Shown: positions 1 to 9,484, counted from the stretch's first letter. The stretch: DNA of 64,000 nucleotides from Ferruginibacter sp. HRS2-29 (GCF_024343615.1 NZ_RJUB01000005.1:62001-126000); one strand, 5' to 3'. The notes: generated from the letters alone by a model not told the origin. Translations and numbers: made by a program.

Positions 1-126
1 GGTTACTACCATTTGTATCGGCAAGCCGCATCTGAGCCTGTTGAATATCATATTGAGCACAACTGTATTTAATCAATTACTCAATAAATTATCGGCGGCA
101 GATATTGATATTGTAATTTTATCTTA
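1..126 (+). CDS. C-terminal end of a KdpD-like potassium sensor (partial)
   Basis: One frame is open from base 2 to a TAG at 124-126 and encodes about 40 residues, including TTICIGKPHLSL and a final ADIDIVIL. This resembles the end of the Usp-like domain of KdpD (the iGk...L...dIdv.il pattern). In Bacteroidota the KdpD sensor part is often a separate non-kinase protein followed by its own histidine kinase, which is the arrangement here: a membrane kinase starts at 188. The gene runs off the left edge, so its start and the kdpABC genes are not visible. The call is an inference from a short fragment plus context. Confidence 0.5.
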
Positions 127-173
127 GAGTAGTCTACTCCTATGAGTTGACAACTCACCGGAGTTGTCAACTC
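127..173. repeat. three 13-bp palindromes at 17-bp spacing
   Basis: GAGTAGTCTACTC (127-139), GAGTTGACAACTC (144-156) and GAGTTGTCAACTC (161-173) are each near-perfect palindromes around a single central base, and they start every 17 bp. The second and third are also exact reverse complements of each other around ACCG. The block begins directly after the stop codon at 126 and ends 14 bases before the kinase ATG. It could be an operator, a 3' processing hairpin or a dispersed repeat. Related units occur at 20510-20577. Confidence 0.7.
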
Positions 174-187
174 GAAAACACAAATAC

Positions 188-1876
188 ATGAAACTCAAAA
201 CAAAATTATCGCTGGGCCTTTCCTTCCTCTTCGCCATCATCCTGGCGTTTGGGATCCTCGGTATTTTTTATATCAACCGGCTGAGCAGCGATTCTGCAAA
301 AGTGCTGCGCAACAACCACGAGTCGCTGGTGTATTGCAACAATATGCTGAAAGCGCTGGAAGACATCCCTGCAGATAGTTCTGCCGAAAAAATATTTGAC
401 GATAATCTTCAGCTACAGGAAAAAAATGTGACCGAGCCCGGTGAAGATGCCGCTACCATCGCCCTGCGGAAAGATTTTACACAACTGCTGTCCGATAAAA
501 GGCCCACCGGTAATTATATCCGTCTTCGACAGGGATTGCAAAAGATAAACGACCTCAACCAATCTGCCATACTTACTAAAAACAGTATCGCACAGGCCAA
601 TGCGGCCCATGCAAAATTCTGGCTCACGGCCATATTCTGTACCCTGATGATCGCGGGCATTACATTCATCCTCAATTTTCCATCGGTGATCGCTACGCCT
701 GTCACCAAATTGTCGGAAGGAATTAAAGAGATTGCCGGTAAAAATTATAAGAAGCGGATCTTCCTCGAACAAAAAGATGAGTTTGGCGAACTGGCCGCTT
801 CCTTCAACAGCATGGCCGAAAAACTGGATGAGTACGAACACAGCAACCTGGCCCAGCTGCGCTTTGAAAAAAGCCGTATCGAAACCATCATCAACCAGAT
901 GCGGGATGCGGTGATTGGGCTGGATGATAAACATAATATCCTCTTTCTGAATGCAGTGGCGGAGCGCCTGCTGGGCCTGAAGGAATTTGAGATAGCAGGT
1001 AAAGCTGCTGCTGATGTTGCCCGGCAAAACGACCTGATGAAAACATTATTGAGTGAAGCAAAAGGTGAACTGAAAATATTCGCGGATAATAAAGAAAGTT
1101 ATTTTGATAAAGATCTTTTGCATGTAACCAGCAATGGCAACATCATCGGGCAGTTGATAGTACTCAAGAACATCACCCCCTTTCACGAGCGCAGTGAAGC
1201 CAAAACGAATTTCATTGCCACCATTTCTCATGAATTAAAAACACCGATCTCTTCCATCAAGATGAGCGCAAAATTGCTTAGCGACAGCCGTGTGGGTGCG
1301 GTCAATGAAGAACAGGTAAGCCTGATTAAAAGCATCGCCGACGATTCCGACAGGTTGCTCAAGATCACCAGCGAACTGCTCAACCTGAGCCAGGCCGAAA
1401 CGGGCAACATACAGCTGAAGATTCAGCCATCAAAGCCTTCGGCGATTGTGGAGGCGGCTGTTTCAGCAACAGATTTTAATGCAAAACAAAAAAGTATTCT
1501 TGTTGAATCGCACTTCGAAGAGAACCTGCCGGAGGTGAATGCCGATGCTGAAAAAACTTCGTGGGTGCTCATCAATTTTCTTACCAATGCCATCCGGTAT
1601 TCCAGCGAGCGTTCTCTGGTAGATATTCATGTATATCGCAAAAATGACCGTGTATTCTTTGAAGTCACGGATAAGGGAATCGGGATAGAAGAAAAATATG
1701 TATCCCGTGTTTTCGACCGTTATTTCAAAATGCCATCGGGAAGCGGGCACAACAGTACCGGCCTCGGGCTGGCCATTTCCAAAGAATTTATTGAAGCCCA
1801 GGGAGGTACGGTAGCGGTACGGAGCGAACCGGGCAAAGGCACTGCTATCAGCTTTTCGCTGGGGATTGCTTCCTGA
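188..1876 (+). CDS. membrane sensor histidine kinase (HAMP-PAS-HisKA-HATPase)
   Basis: A two-component sensor kinase of about 562 residues, likely the kinase partner of the KdpD-type sensor fragment just upstream. Two membrane segments (about residues 7-27 and 140-163) bracket an extracytoplasmic region. A HAMP linker, a PAS-like region (about 225-330) and a HisKA domain follow; the H box is ISHELKTPISSIK with phospho-acceptor His348. The ATPase domain shows the N box NFLTNAIRYS and the G boxes DKGIGIE and GLGLAIS. ATG188 is preferred because an upstream in-frame TTG at 164 lies inside a palindromic repeat. No response regulator lies downstream, so its partner would have to be encoded upstream of the window. 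Confidence 0.85.
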   Translation: MKLKTKLSLGLSFLFAIILAFGILGIFYINRLSSDSAKVLRNNHESLVYCNNMLKALEDIPADSSAEKIFDDNLQLQEKNVTEPGEDAATIALRKDFTQLLSDKRPTGNYIRLRQGLQKINDLNQSAILTKNSIAQANAAHAKFWLTAIFCTLMIAGITFILNFPSVIATPVTKLSEGIKEIAGKNYKKRIFLEQKDEFGELAASFNSMAEKLDEYEHSNLAQLRFEKSRIETIINQMRDAVIGLDDKHNILFLNAVAERLLGLKEFEIAGKAAADVARQNDLMKTLLSEAKGELKIFADNKESYFDKDLLHVTSNGNIIGQLIVLKNITPFHERSEAKTNFIATISHELKTPISSIKMSAKLLSDSRVGAVNEEQVSLIKSIADDSDRLLKITSELLNLSQAETGNIQLKIQPSKPSAIVEAAVSATDFNAKQKSILVESHFEENLPEVNADAEKTSWVLINFLTNAIRYSSERSLVDIHVYRKNDRVFFEVTDKGIGIEEKYVSRVFDRYFKMPSGSGHNSTGLGLAISKEFIEAQGGTVAVRSEPGKGTAISFSLGIAS

Positions 1877-1989
1877 TGACTGGAAAAATACAGCCGCATT
1901 TTTATCTTGTTTAACCTTTGCCAGCTTTTTGCAATATCTCATTGAACTTTTTTTGCGTTAATTTGTATTCATAGTCAGAAACCATTTCA

Positions 1990-2868
1990 ATGAATTCATT
2001 TACAATCAAAGACCTCGAGAACCTTTCGGGTATAAAAGCCCATACATTGCGTATCTGGGAGCAGCGATACAGCTTTCTGAAACCGGAAAGAACCTACACC
2101 AATATCCGCTACTACAGCACGCATGAACTGAAGGTGATCCTCAACATCGCCTTACTGAATAAATATGGTTTTAAGGTTTCGCATATAGATAAGATGAGCG
2201 ATGCCGAGCGCAACGAACATGTACTGGCGCTTGCCAATACCGATGCCCAGCTGGAGCGCATGGTCAACGAACTCGTGAAATCGATGGTGGATATCGATAT
2301 GGAAGCGTTTGAAAATGTGCTGGATACGTATATCCGTCAGCGTGGTGTAGAACGTACCATCACACAGATCATTTTTCCTTTCCTCGAAAAAGTGGGCATA
2401 TTGTGGCTCACCAATCACATCAACCCGGCGCAGGAACACCTGGTGAGTAACATCATCCGGCAGAAACTCATCGTTGGGATAGAGTCTTTAAAAAGCCCCG
2501 CATCCATCAAAAAATCCTTGCTGCTTTTTCTACCGGAGGGCGAACACCACGAACTGGGGCTGCTTTTCATGCATTACCTGCTCAAAAGCCACGGAGTGAA
2601 AGTGGTATACCTCGGCGCCAATATTCCGCTGGCAGATGTGGAATATGTGGTAAAACTGCAGAAGCCCGATTTTCTTTATACCCACCTTACCACGGTAGCC
2701 AGAAGTTTTAGCTTTGAAAAATTCCTCGTTTCGATCACGAAAGCTTTTCCAAAGCTGACCCTGGTGGTTTCCGGGCAGCTGACCAACACCTATGAGAAAA
2801 AGATCAAAAGCTCCGTGATCTTCAAAAAGACTTTTTCGGAAGTATTGGGGTTTGTAAATAGCCTTTGA
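1990..2868 (+). CDS. CarH/LitR-type MerR regulator with B12-binding domain
   Basis: A 292-residue repressor-like protein with an N-terminal MerR helix-turn-helix (IKDLENLSGIKAHTLRIWEQ) and a cobalamin-binding C-terminus. It carries the Wx9EH signature of adenosylcobalamin photoreceptors, W139 followed by E149-H150. The ExHxxG ligand motif (E185, H187, G190) would supply the lower axial histidine. In CarH, adenosylcobalamin drives DNA binding in the dark and light releases the protein, turning on carotenoid genes. Its position directly before the sigma factor and crt genes fits that role. Light control is inferred from motifs and context; the DNA operator was not identified. Confidence 0.88.
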   Translation: MNSFTIKDLENLSGIKAHTLRIWEQRYSFLKPERTYTNIRYYSTHELKVILNIALLNKYGFKVSHIDKMSDAERNEHVLALANTDAQLERMVNELVKSMVDIDMEAFENVLDTYIRQRGVERTITQIIFPFLEKVGILWLTNHINPAQEHLVSNIIRQKLIVGIESLKSPASIKKSLLLFLPEGEHHELGLLFMHYLLKSHGVKVVYLGANIPLADVEYVVKLQKPDFLYTHLTTVARSFSFEKFLVSITKAFPKLTLVVSGQLTNTYEKKIKSSVIFKKTFSEVLGFVNSL

Positions 2869-2899
2869 AATAAGAAATAATTAATAAGAATAATCATTT

Positions 2900-2934
2900 A
2901 AAAGTGGGTTCATTAGGTTGAAGCCACTTTTTTG
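2900..2934 (+). terminator. intrinsic terminator after the MerR gene
   Basis: AAAAGTGG (2900-2907) pairs with CCACTTTT (2924-2931) and is followed by a T-rich tract. It lies about 30 bases after the regulator stop codon and would separate regulator transcription from the sigma factor gene. Confidence 0.7.
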
Positions 2935-3067
2935 TTTTATCTGAATGTTATAGCATTTCTCCCCGAATCCTCCCCATTTACTTATTCCTCACTAAATATT
3001 TTCTTATTACTTATTTCTCTGGTATGGTTTTTATTGTTTAACTTTAGGGTATAATAAATTAAACAAT

Positions 3068-3574
3068 ATGTCAAGCCAGGAATTCAACGAAATGCTCGTT
3101 TCGAATGCGGATTACCTCCGGCCTTATGCTTTTACACTTACGCGAGATAGTGAAGCCGCACAGGACCTCGTACAGGATACGCTTTGCAGGGCATTGGTAA
3201 ATAAGGATAAATACCATGTGGGTACTAATATAAAAGCGTGGATATATACCATCATGAGGAATATTTTCATCAACGATTACAGGCGCAGGCACAAATACGC
3301 TACCGTGTCGGTAATAGCGGGCAACGAATTCCTGATCGATCAGCATTCGGACACTACCAACAACCAGGCGATCGGGAAATTGCAATGGAAAGAAATTCAG
3401 AAGGCGATCTATTCGCTGCCTGATATTTTTCGCCACCCGTTTCAGTTGTATTACGAAGGGTATAAATATAATGAGATAGCAGATGTGCTCACCATTCCGC
3501 TGGGTACGATAAAAAGCAGGATCCACTTTTCGAGAAAGTTGTTACAGGAGGAACTGCGAATGAATTATGAATAA
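3068..3574 (+). CDS. ECF sigma factor (sigma-70 family)
   Basis: A 168-residue ECF-type sigma factor. Region 2 is recognisable in AQDLVQDTLCRALVN and region 4 in YNEIADVLTIPLGTIKSRI. No anti-sigma gene is adjacent. It sits between the CarH-like regulator and crtI in the same direction, so it probably directs RNA polymerase to the carotenoid promoters under control of the B12 regulator, as in other light- or stress-induced carotenoid clusters. That role is inferred from position. Confidence 0.85.
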   Translation: MSSQEFNEMLVSNADYLRPYAFTLTRDSEAAQDLVQDTLCRALVNKDKYHVGTNIKAWIYTIMRNIFINDYRRRHKYATVSVIAGNEFLIDQHSDTTNNQAIGKLQWKEIQKAIYSLPDIFRHPFQLYYEGYKYNEIADVLTIPLGTIKSRIHFSRKLLQEELRMNYE

Positions 3575-3584
3575 CCGTGAGTTT

Positions 3585-3662
3585 GTAGTAAATACGAATA
3601 TGAATGGGTGTACTTTTCAGTAGTCCCCATTCATAATTCGTAACTCGTAATTTGTAATTATC
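3585..3662. repeat. intergenic inverted tandem-unit repeat
   Basis: The left arm contains TACGAATATGAATGGG and the right arm CCCATTCATAATTCGTA, an imperfect inverted repeat, followed by further TAATTCGTA-like units (TAACTCGTAATTTGTAA). It fills the spacer between the sigma factor gene and crtI and belongs to the family seen in many spacers of this window. Confidence 0.6.
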
Positions 3663-3670
3663 TTACACGC

Positions 3671-5161
3671 GTGAAAAAAGCAGTAATAATTGGTAGTGGG
3701 TTTTCGGGGTTATCGGCGGCATCGTTCCTGGCAAAAGCGGGATGGCAGGTTACGGTGATAGAAAAGCAATCGTTGCCGGGAGGCAGGGCCAGGCAATTTT
3801 CAGCCGAAGGCTTCACGTTCGATATGGGCCCAAGCTGGTACTGGATGCCCGACATATTTGAGCGTTATTTCAATTGCTTCGGAAAGAAAGTAGCCGATTA
3901 TTATCAGCTACAGCGGCTCGACCCATCTTACCGCATCTATTGGCCGGAGGGCTTTACAGACATACCTGCAGGTTATGAGGAGTTGAAAGAGCTATTTGAA
4001 AAAACAGAAAAAGGAGCTGCCGCGAAGCTTGATCAGTTCATGAGCGAAGCGGCTTATAAATACGAAGTGGGTATTAACAAGCTGGTGCACAAACCAGGGC
4101 GTTCGCTCACTGAATTTATTGATATGGATCTTGCCAGAGGAGTGCTGAAGCTGGATGTATTTACTTCCATGAAAAAACATGTAAGAAAATTTTTCAGCCA
4201 TCCGAAGCTGGTTCAGTTGCTGGAGTTCCCGGTATTGTTTCTCGGGGCGTTGCCCGAAAAAATTCCGGCATTGTACAGCCTGATGAATTATGCCGATATA
4301 AAACTAGGCACCTGGTACCCGCAGGGCGGAATGTATAAGATAGTGGAAGGTATGTACCGGCTGGCAACAGAACTGGGCGTACAGTTCAGGTTTGAAGAAG
4401 AAGCCCTTGGCATAAATATAAAAAACGGAAAAGCTGAAAGTGTGACTACAATGCATCGCGGAGCACAACAATTGTATGAAGCAGATGTAGTGATAGGTGC
4501 CGCGGATTATCATTTTGTAGAAACCAAGTTATTGCCCGAAGGGCAACGCAGCTACAGTGAAAATTATTGGAACAAACGGATAATGGCGCCATCCTGTTTG
4601 TTGTATTATGTAGGGGTAAACAAAAAATTGCCCGGGCTTACGCACCATAGCCTTTTTTTTGATGTGGATTTCGACAGGCATGGCAAAGAAATTTACGATG
4701 AGCCACAGTGGCCATCAGCGCCGTTGTTTTATGTGAGCGCCACTTCGGTAACGGACGATAGCGTGTCGCCTGCAGGCAATGAAAACCTTTTTTTTCTGAT
4801 ACCCGTAGCTACAGGGCTGCAGGGCGATACAGAAGAGCTGAGGGAAAGATATTTTGATAAGATGTTGACCCGTTTTGAAGCGCATACGGGGCACAACATC
4901 CTCGAAAATATTGTTTATAAAAGAACTTATGCGGTATCCGATTTCGTAGATGATTACAATGCTTTCAAAGGAAACGCTTACGGGCTGGCCAATACGCTGA
5001 TGCAAACGGCCATACTGAAGCCTTCCCTGAAAAGCAAAAAAGTGGGTAACCTGTTTTACACCGGCCAGCTTACTGTACCGGGGCCGGGCGTGCCGCCATC
5101 GCTCATCAGCGGCGAAGTGGTGGCCAAAGAAATAATAAAAGAACTGAACCTTAATACATGA
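3671..5161 (+). CDS. crtI: phytoene desaturase CrtI
   Basis: A 496-residue FAD-dependent desaturase that would convert phytoene to lycopene through stepwise dehydrogenation. The N-terminus has the dinucleotide-binding motif VIIGSGFSGLSAASFLAKAG followed by EKQSLPGGRA; the C-terminus has the CrtI-type signature YTGQLTVPGPGVPPSLISGE. Translation starts at GTG3671, the only start that keeps the whole FAD motif. The stop overlaps the crtB start by 4 bases, so the two are translationally coupled. A second CrtI-like gene lies downstream; this one is taken as the phytoene desaturase because it is coupled to crtB. Confidence 0.93.
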   Translation: MKKAVIIGSGFSGLSAASFLAKAGWQVTVIEKQSLPGGRARQFSAEGFTFDMGPSWYWMPDIFERYFNCFGKKVADYYQLQRLDPSYRIYWPEGFTDIPAGYEELKELFEKTEKGAAAKLDQFMSEAAYKYEVGINKLVHKPGRSLTEFIDMDLARGVLKLDVFTSMKKHVRKFFSHPKLVQLLEFPVLFLGALPEKIPALYSLMNYADIKLGTWYPQGGMYKIVEGMYRLATELGVQFRFEEEALGINIKNGKAESVTTMHRGAQQLYEADVVIGAADYHFVETKLLPEGQRSYSENYWNKRIMAPSCLLYYVGVNKKLPGLTHHSLFFDVDFDRHGKEIYDEPQWPSAPLFYVSATSVTDDSVSPAGNENLFFLIPVATGLQGDTEELRERYFDKMLTRFEAHTGHNILENIVYKRTYAVSDFVDDYNAFKGNAYGLANTLMQTAILKPSLKSKKVGNLFYTGQLTVPGPGVPPSLISGEVVAKEIIKELNLNT

Positions 5162-5994
5162 TGCATCTTTTTCATACGGTAAGCCAGGAATGCAGCCGCA
5201 TCACTACAGAGCGGTACAGCACATCGTTCAGCAGTGCTATAAAGTTACTGCATCGCGATCTGCGCAAGCCTATCTACAATATTTATGGTTTTGTTCGCTT
5301 CGCGGATGAGATCGTAGATACGTTTCATGAACACGACAAACAATCGCTGCTGGCAGAATTTCGCAGCGAAACATTCATCGCCATAGGGCGTGGCATCAGC
5401 ATCAACCCTATCCTCCAAAGTTTTCAGCTAACCGTCAATCAATATGGTATCGACCACAACCTGATCCATGCATTTTTCAACAGTATGGAAATGGATCTCG
5501 GTAAAACCAAATATGACACCGCCGGATACGAAGAATATATTTACGGCAGCGCCGAAGTGGTGGGGCTTATGTGCCTGTATATTTTTTGCGAAGGAAACCG
5601 GCAGTTGTTCGAACAGCTGAAGCCTGCCGCACAATCGTTGGGTGCAGCATTTCAAAAAGTAAATTTCCTTCGCGATCTCAAAGCGGATTATAAAGAGCTT
5701 AACCGCACTTATTTTCCTGAAGTTGACTTTAAGAATTTTACAGCAGATACAAAAGCGCAGATAGAAAAAGATATCGCTGCCGATTTTCATGCTGCCTACA
5801 AAGGCATCGGGCAATTGCCCATCAAGGCAAGGTTTGGGGTGTATGTAGCCTATAAATATTATATGTCGTTGTTTAAAAAAATAAAACGCACCGAGCCATC
5901 CGCACTCTTATCCTGTCGTATCCGCATACCCAATTATTCCAAGGCATTCATAGTGGTACGGGCAGGATTACGCAGGCAGTTCAATATTTTATAA
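5158..5994 (+). CDS. crtB: phytoene synthase CrtB
   Basis: A 278-residue squalene/phytoene synthase family enzyme that condenses two geranylgeranyl diphosphates into phytoene. Both aspartate-rich motifs are visible: FADEIVDTFHEHD near residue 50, and NFLRDLKADYKELNRTYFP near residue 173, which bind the diphosphates through Mg2+. The length is normal for the family. The start overlaps the crtI stop (ATGA) and idi follows after about 20 bases, so it is part of the crtIB-idi-crtD operon. Confidence 0.93.
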   Translation: MMHLFHTVSQECSRITTERYSTSFSSAIKLLHRDLRKPIYNIYGFVRFADEIVDTFHEHDKQSLLAEFRSETFIAIGRGISINPILQSFQLTVNQYGIDHNLIHAFFNSMEMDLGKTKYDTAGYEEYIYGSAEVVGLMCLYIFCEGNRQLFEQLKPAAQSLGAAFQKVNFLRDLKADYKELNRTYFPEVDFKNFTADTKAQIEKDIAADFHAAYKGIGQLPIKARFGVYVAYKYYMSLFKKIKRTEPSALLSCRIRIPNYSKAFIVVRAGLRRQFNIL

Positions 5995-6014
5995 TCAGTA
6001 CAAGCAAACATATT

Positions 6015-6545
6015 TTGACAGATCTCATACTAGTGAATGCCAACGACGAAGCCATTGGCTTCATGGAAAAAATGGAAGTGCATCAAAAGGGTTTGCTGCA
6101 CCGGGCATTCAGTATTTTTATATTTAACTCAAAAGGCGAAATGCTGCTGCAGCAACGTGCCGACAATAAATACCACAGTGCCGGCCTTTGGACCAATGCC
6201 TGCTGCAGCCATCCACAGGCGTCTGATACCAATATAGAAGCGGCGGTGGTGCGCAGGCTGCACGAAGAAATGGGGTTTACCACAAAACTTACCAGGGCAT
6301 TTACATTTACCTACAAAACCGAATTCGACAACGGGCTTACCGAGCACGAACTCGATCATGTGTATACCGGTATGTACGATGGCGATATACATCCCGATGC
6401 GCGGGAAGTAAAAGATTATTGTTTTATGACGTTTGAGGCCATCCGCGATGCCATCACTTCACATCCGCAGAAATACACCAGTTGGTTCAAAATTGCTTTT
6501 CCAAAACTGGAAGAGTATCTTGCAGCCGGCAATTCATCAGCATGA
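6015..6545 (+). CDS. idi: isopentenyl-diphosphate isomerase (type I, Nudix)
   Basis: A 176-residue type I IPP isomerase that interconverts IPP and DMAPP and so feeds the isoprenoid supply of the carotenoid genes. Visible features are the active-site cysteine segment TNACCSHPQ, the Nudix-type RRLHEEMGF, and the later ELDHVYTGMYDG acidic/histidine segment. Start is TTG6015, which gives the usual LILVNANDEAIGFMEKMEVH beginning. The stop overlaps the next start (ATGA at 6542). Confidence 0.92.
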   Translation: MTDLILVNANDEAIGFMEKMEVHQKGLLHRAFSIFIFNSKGEMLLQQRADNKYHSAGLWTNACCSHPQASDTNIEAAVVRRLHEEMGFTTKLTRAFTFTYKTEFDNGLTEHELDHVYTGMYDGDIHPDAREVKDYCFMTFEAIRDAITSHPQKYTSWFKIAFPKLEEYLAAGNSSA

Positions 6546-8062
6546 ATACACAAGAGCAATCATCGCACCACGCAGCACATCGGCCATCGGCAGTAGTGAT
6601 TGGCAGTGGTATAGCAGGTATGGCAGCGGCCATACGGTTGGCGGTGCAGGGCATGGAAGTAACGGTGTACGAAAAAAATGCAAACCCTGGCGGCAAGCTT
6701 TCCGTATTTGAACAGGAAGGCTATCGCTTTGATGCGGGGCCCTCACTCTTTACCCAGCCGGAAAATATAGAGCAATTATTTGAGCTTGCCGGCGAACCCA
6801 TCGAACAATATTTCACCTACAAAAAGTGCGACGTTTCCTGCAACTATTTTTACGAAAATGGCCGGCAGGTAACGGCCTATACCGGCTCGCAAAAACTGGC
6901 TGCAGAGCTGCACGAAAAGCTGGGTGAAAACGAGCAGGTTGTTACTGCGTACCTGTCTGATTCCCGGAAATTGTATGACGATATCGGCAGCATTTTTCTT
7001 AACCATTCGCTGCACAAGCGGCGCACATGGCTGCACAGGCATGTTATACGGGCATTGGCGTCGGTAAAGCCTGCGTATCTTTTTGGTACGTTGAACAATT
7101 ACAACAAAAAGAAATTTGCTTCGGCAGAAACAACGCAGTTGTTCAACCGGTATGCCACGTACAATGGAAGCAGCCCTTATCAGGCGCCTGCCATGCTGAG
7201 CCTTATTCCACACCTTGAGCTAAACCAGGGAACATATTATCCGCACGGCGGAATGATCAGTATTGCAAATGCACTCCACCGGCTGGCGGTAAAGAAGGGC
7301 GTGAAATTTCATTTCGGCAGCAATGTGGAGCGTATCATAGAAACGGAAGGGGCGGCAAGAGGGGTAGTAGTGGATGGAAAAAATATACTGTACGATATAG
7401 TAGTGAGTAATGTGGATGCGTACTTTACTTACCAGCGCTTGCTGCATAAACCAGTAAGGGCTCAAAAAGTATTGAAGCAGGAACGCAGCAGCAGTGCCCT
7501 TATATTTTACTGGGGTATCAACCGGAAGTTTGATGAACTGGGGCTCCACAATATATTTTTCAGCAAGAATTACCAGCAGGAATTCGATACCATATTCAAC
7601 AGCAAAAAATTATTCGGCGACCCTACAGTGTATATCAACATCACCAGCAAGCACGATACGGATCATGCACCGGCCGGTACCGAAAACTGGTTTGTAATGA
7701 TAAATGTGCCGGCCAACACCGGGCAGGATTGGGAACAACTCAAGTTGCAGGCCCGAGAAGCGGTGATAACAAAACTCAGCCGGATGCTGCAGCAGGATAT
7801 TACACCACTCATCGCTACGGAGCGCATCCTCGATCCGGTAGGCATCGAAGCCGCTACGGCCAGCTACCAGGGTTCGTTGTACGGCACCAGTTCCAATTCG
7901 CCTATGGCCGCCTTTTTTCGCCATGCCAATTTCAACCGTAAGATCCGGCAACTGTATTTTTGCGGCGGCAGCGTGCATCCGGGAGGAGGTATACCGCTTT
8001 GCTTCAAGAGTGCGCAAATAGTAAGCGGGTTGATCAAAGAGCAATTACGAATTAAGAATTAA
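6542..8062 (+). CDS. crtD: second CrtI-like desaturase, probably 1-hydroxycarotenoid 3,4-desaturase CrtD
   Basis: A 506-residue FAD-dependent amine-oxidase/CrtI family protein. It has the FAD motif VVIGSGIAGMAAAIRLAVQG, then EKNANPGGKL, and the C-terminal CGGSVHPGGGIPLCFKSAQI typical of this family. ATG6542 overlaps the idi stop and is preferred over upstream starts. With CruF encoded next, the most economical role is the C-3,4 desaturation of a 1-hydroxylated end group (CrtD). A phytoene-desaturase or ketolase-like role cannot be excluded from sequence alone. Confidence 0.75.
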   Translation: MNTQEQSSHHAAHRPSAVVIGSGIAGMAAAIRLAVQGMEVTVYEKNANPGGKLSVFEQEGYRFDAGPSLFTQPENIEQLFELAGEPIEQYFTYKKCDVSCNYFYENGRQVTAYTGSQKLAAELHEKLGENEQVVTAYLSDSRKLYDDIGSIFLNHSLHKRRTWLHRHVIRALASVKPAYLFGTLNNYNKKKFASAETTQLFNRYATYNGSSPYQAPAMLSLIPHLELNQGTYYPHGGMISIANALHRLAVKKGVKFHFGSNVERIIETEGAARGVVVDGKNILYDIVVSNVDAYFTYQRLLHKPVRAQKVLKQERSSSALIFYWGINRKFDELGLHNIFFSKNYQQEFDTIFNSKKLFGDPTVYINITSKHDTDHAPAGTENWFVMINVPANTGQDWEQLKLQAREAVITKLSRMLQQDITPLIATERILDPVGIEAATASYQGSLYGTSSNSPMAAFFRHANFNRKIRQLYFCGGSVHPGGGIPLCFKSAQIVSGLIKEQLRIKN

Positions 8063-8167
8063 AAAATTAAAAAATTACGAATTACGAATTTCGAATTTCG
8101 AATTTTTTATAATTATAAAAATTTAGAAGATTTCACTATTCACTATTCACCATTCACCATTCACATT
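8063..8167. repeat. intergenic tandem-unit repeat
   Basis: Two blocks of short tandem units fill the gap between crtD and cruF: ATTACGAATTACGAATTTCG-like units, then TCACTATTCACTATTCACC-like units. They resemble repeats in other spacers of this window. No promoter was recognised. Confidence 0.6.
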
Positions 8168-8845
8168 TTGACACGCAACCAAACAGCCACCCTCATCGCC
8201 ATCATCTTCCACATCATTGGGCTGGTGGGCATGGCATTTATAAGCAGGGAGCTGTTTGTGAAGGCCACGCCTTTTCACCTGCTGCTGATGGCAGGGTTGC
8301 TGTTTTACACACAGCGGAAGATCAATTGGGCTTTCCTGTTGTTTTTTATCGTGTGTTTTGTTACGGGTTTTTTGGTGGAGTGGCTGGGTACATCTACCGG
8401 CATACTCTTTGGCAGTTACGAGTATGGCACAGCGCTGGGGTATAGTTACAAGAAGGTGCCGCTGCTCATTGGCATCAATTGGTTCATCATCATGTATTGC
8501 TGCGGGTGCAGTATACAGATGTTGTTTACCAGGCTGGCCGCTGCCACCAAAGATCAAGCTATCAGGCAGAGCAAATGGATGCGCTGGCTGTCGGTGGTGC
8601 TCGATGGGGCCTTGCTGGCCGTTGTGGTAGACCTGTTCCTGGAGCCTGCCGCCATCAGGCTGGGTTACTGGCGCTGGCTGGGTAGCGGCGAAGTGCCCTT
8701 GTTCAACTACAGCAGCTGGTTTGTAGTGAGTGCATTTTTATTAACAATATTTCAATTGCTGCCCTTCGGCAGGCACAACAAATTCGCCTTACATTTGTTA
8801 TTGATACAGGTAATGTTTTTTTTACTCGTGGAGGTATTTTTATGA
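8168..8845 (+). CDS. cruF: carotenoid 1,2-hydratase CruF-type membrane protein
   Basis: A 225-residue polytopic membrane protein of the CruF/carotenoid biosynthesis family, with the conserved segment LGTSTGILFGSYEYGTALG. CruF hydrates the psi end group of gamma-carotene-type intermediates at C-1', giving a 1'-hydroxy end. Start is TTG8168; no ATG gives the full first membrane helix. Its stop overlaps the crtZ ATG (8842). With CrtD and CrtZ it points to a saproxanthin-type end product. Confidence 0.85.
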   Translation: MTRNQTATLIAIIFHIIGLVGMAFISRELFVKATPFHLLLMAGLLFYTQRKINWAFLLFFIVCFVTGFLVEWLGTSTGILFGSYEYGTALGYSYKKVPLLIGINWFIIMYCCGCSIQMLFTRLAAATKDQAIRQSKWMRWLSVVLDGALLAVVVDLFLEPAAIRLGYWRWLGSGEVPLFNYSSWFVVSAFLLTIFQLLPFGRHNKFALHLLLIQVMFFLLVEVFL

Positions 8846-9318
8846 ACTGGATAATTTTCATATCGATCGTATTGGGCACATTTGCGGCCATGGAGGGTAT
8901 CACCTGGCTTACGCACCGCTTTGTAATGCATGGTTTCCTCTGGTACCTGCACAAAGATCATCATCAGCCGGAACCAGGTTTTTTTGAAAAAAACGATGCC
9001 TTCTTCCTGATTTTCGCCATTCCCAGCTGGCTTTGCATCATGCTGGGCCTGCAGCACCAGGTGTATTGGGTGGCCGCCATCGGGTTTGGCGTGGCCTTGT
9101 ACGGCCTGGCGTATTTCATCGTGCACGAAGTCATCATTCATCAGCGGTTCAAATGGTTTACCCGCAGCAACAATACCTATGTACGCACCATCCGCTGGGC
9201 GCATAAGATGCACCACAAGCACCTGGGCAAAGAAGAAGGGGAGAGCTTTGGGATGCTGCTGGTAGCAAGGAAGTATTGGAAGAAGGTGCAGGCTGATAAG
9301 AAACGGAAGAATCTATGA
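8842..9318 (+). CDS. crtZ: beta-carotene hydroxylase CrtZ
   Basis: A 158-residue membrane di-iron hydroxylase of the fatty-acid-hydroxylase fold that adds a 3-hydroxyl to a beta-ionone ring. Histidine clusters are present in order: HRFVMH, HKDHHQPE, HEVIIHQRF and HKMHHKH. The start overlaps the cruF stop, indicating coupling. Length is normal for bacterial CrtZ. Confidence 0.92.
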   Translation: MNWIIFISIVLGTFAAMEGITWLTHRFVMHGFLWYLHKDHHQPEPGFFEKNDAFFLIFAIPSWLCIMLGLQHQVYWVAAIGFGVALYGLAYFIVHEVIIHQRFKWFTRSNNTYVRTIRWAHKMHHKHLGKEEGESFGMLLVARKYWKKVQADKKRKNL

Positions 9319-9484
9319 TCTGCGATCTATGATCTGCGATCTATGATCTATGAACTGCATCGGGTAAATAAATTATCATTAATACTATTACAAAGCAATC
9401 ATTTTTAATCTTAGTTCCAAGACCAAAAATATTATATATTAGATCATGGATCATACATCATAGATCTCACATCATACATTTTAA
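9319..9484. repeat. intergenic inverted tandem-unit repeat
   Basis: The left arm is built from TGATCTATGATCTGCGATC units (9315-9355) and the right arm from GATCATGGATCATACATCA-like units (9443-9480), around a unique AT-rich core. Architecture as in other spacers, with a different unit sequence. Confidence 0.6.

Noticed and set aside
164..187. TTG164 as the start of the sensor kinase
   Set aside because: The codon lies inside the third palindrome of 127-173 and adds a non-membrane extension; ATG188 gives a normal N-terminus before the first membrane helix.
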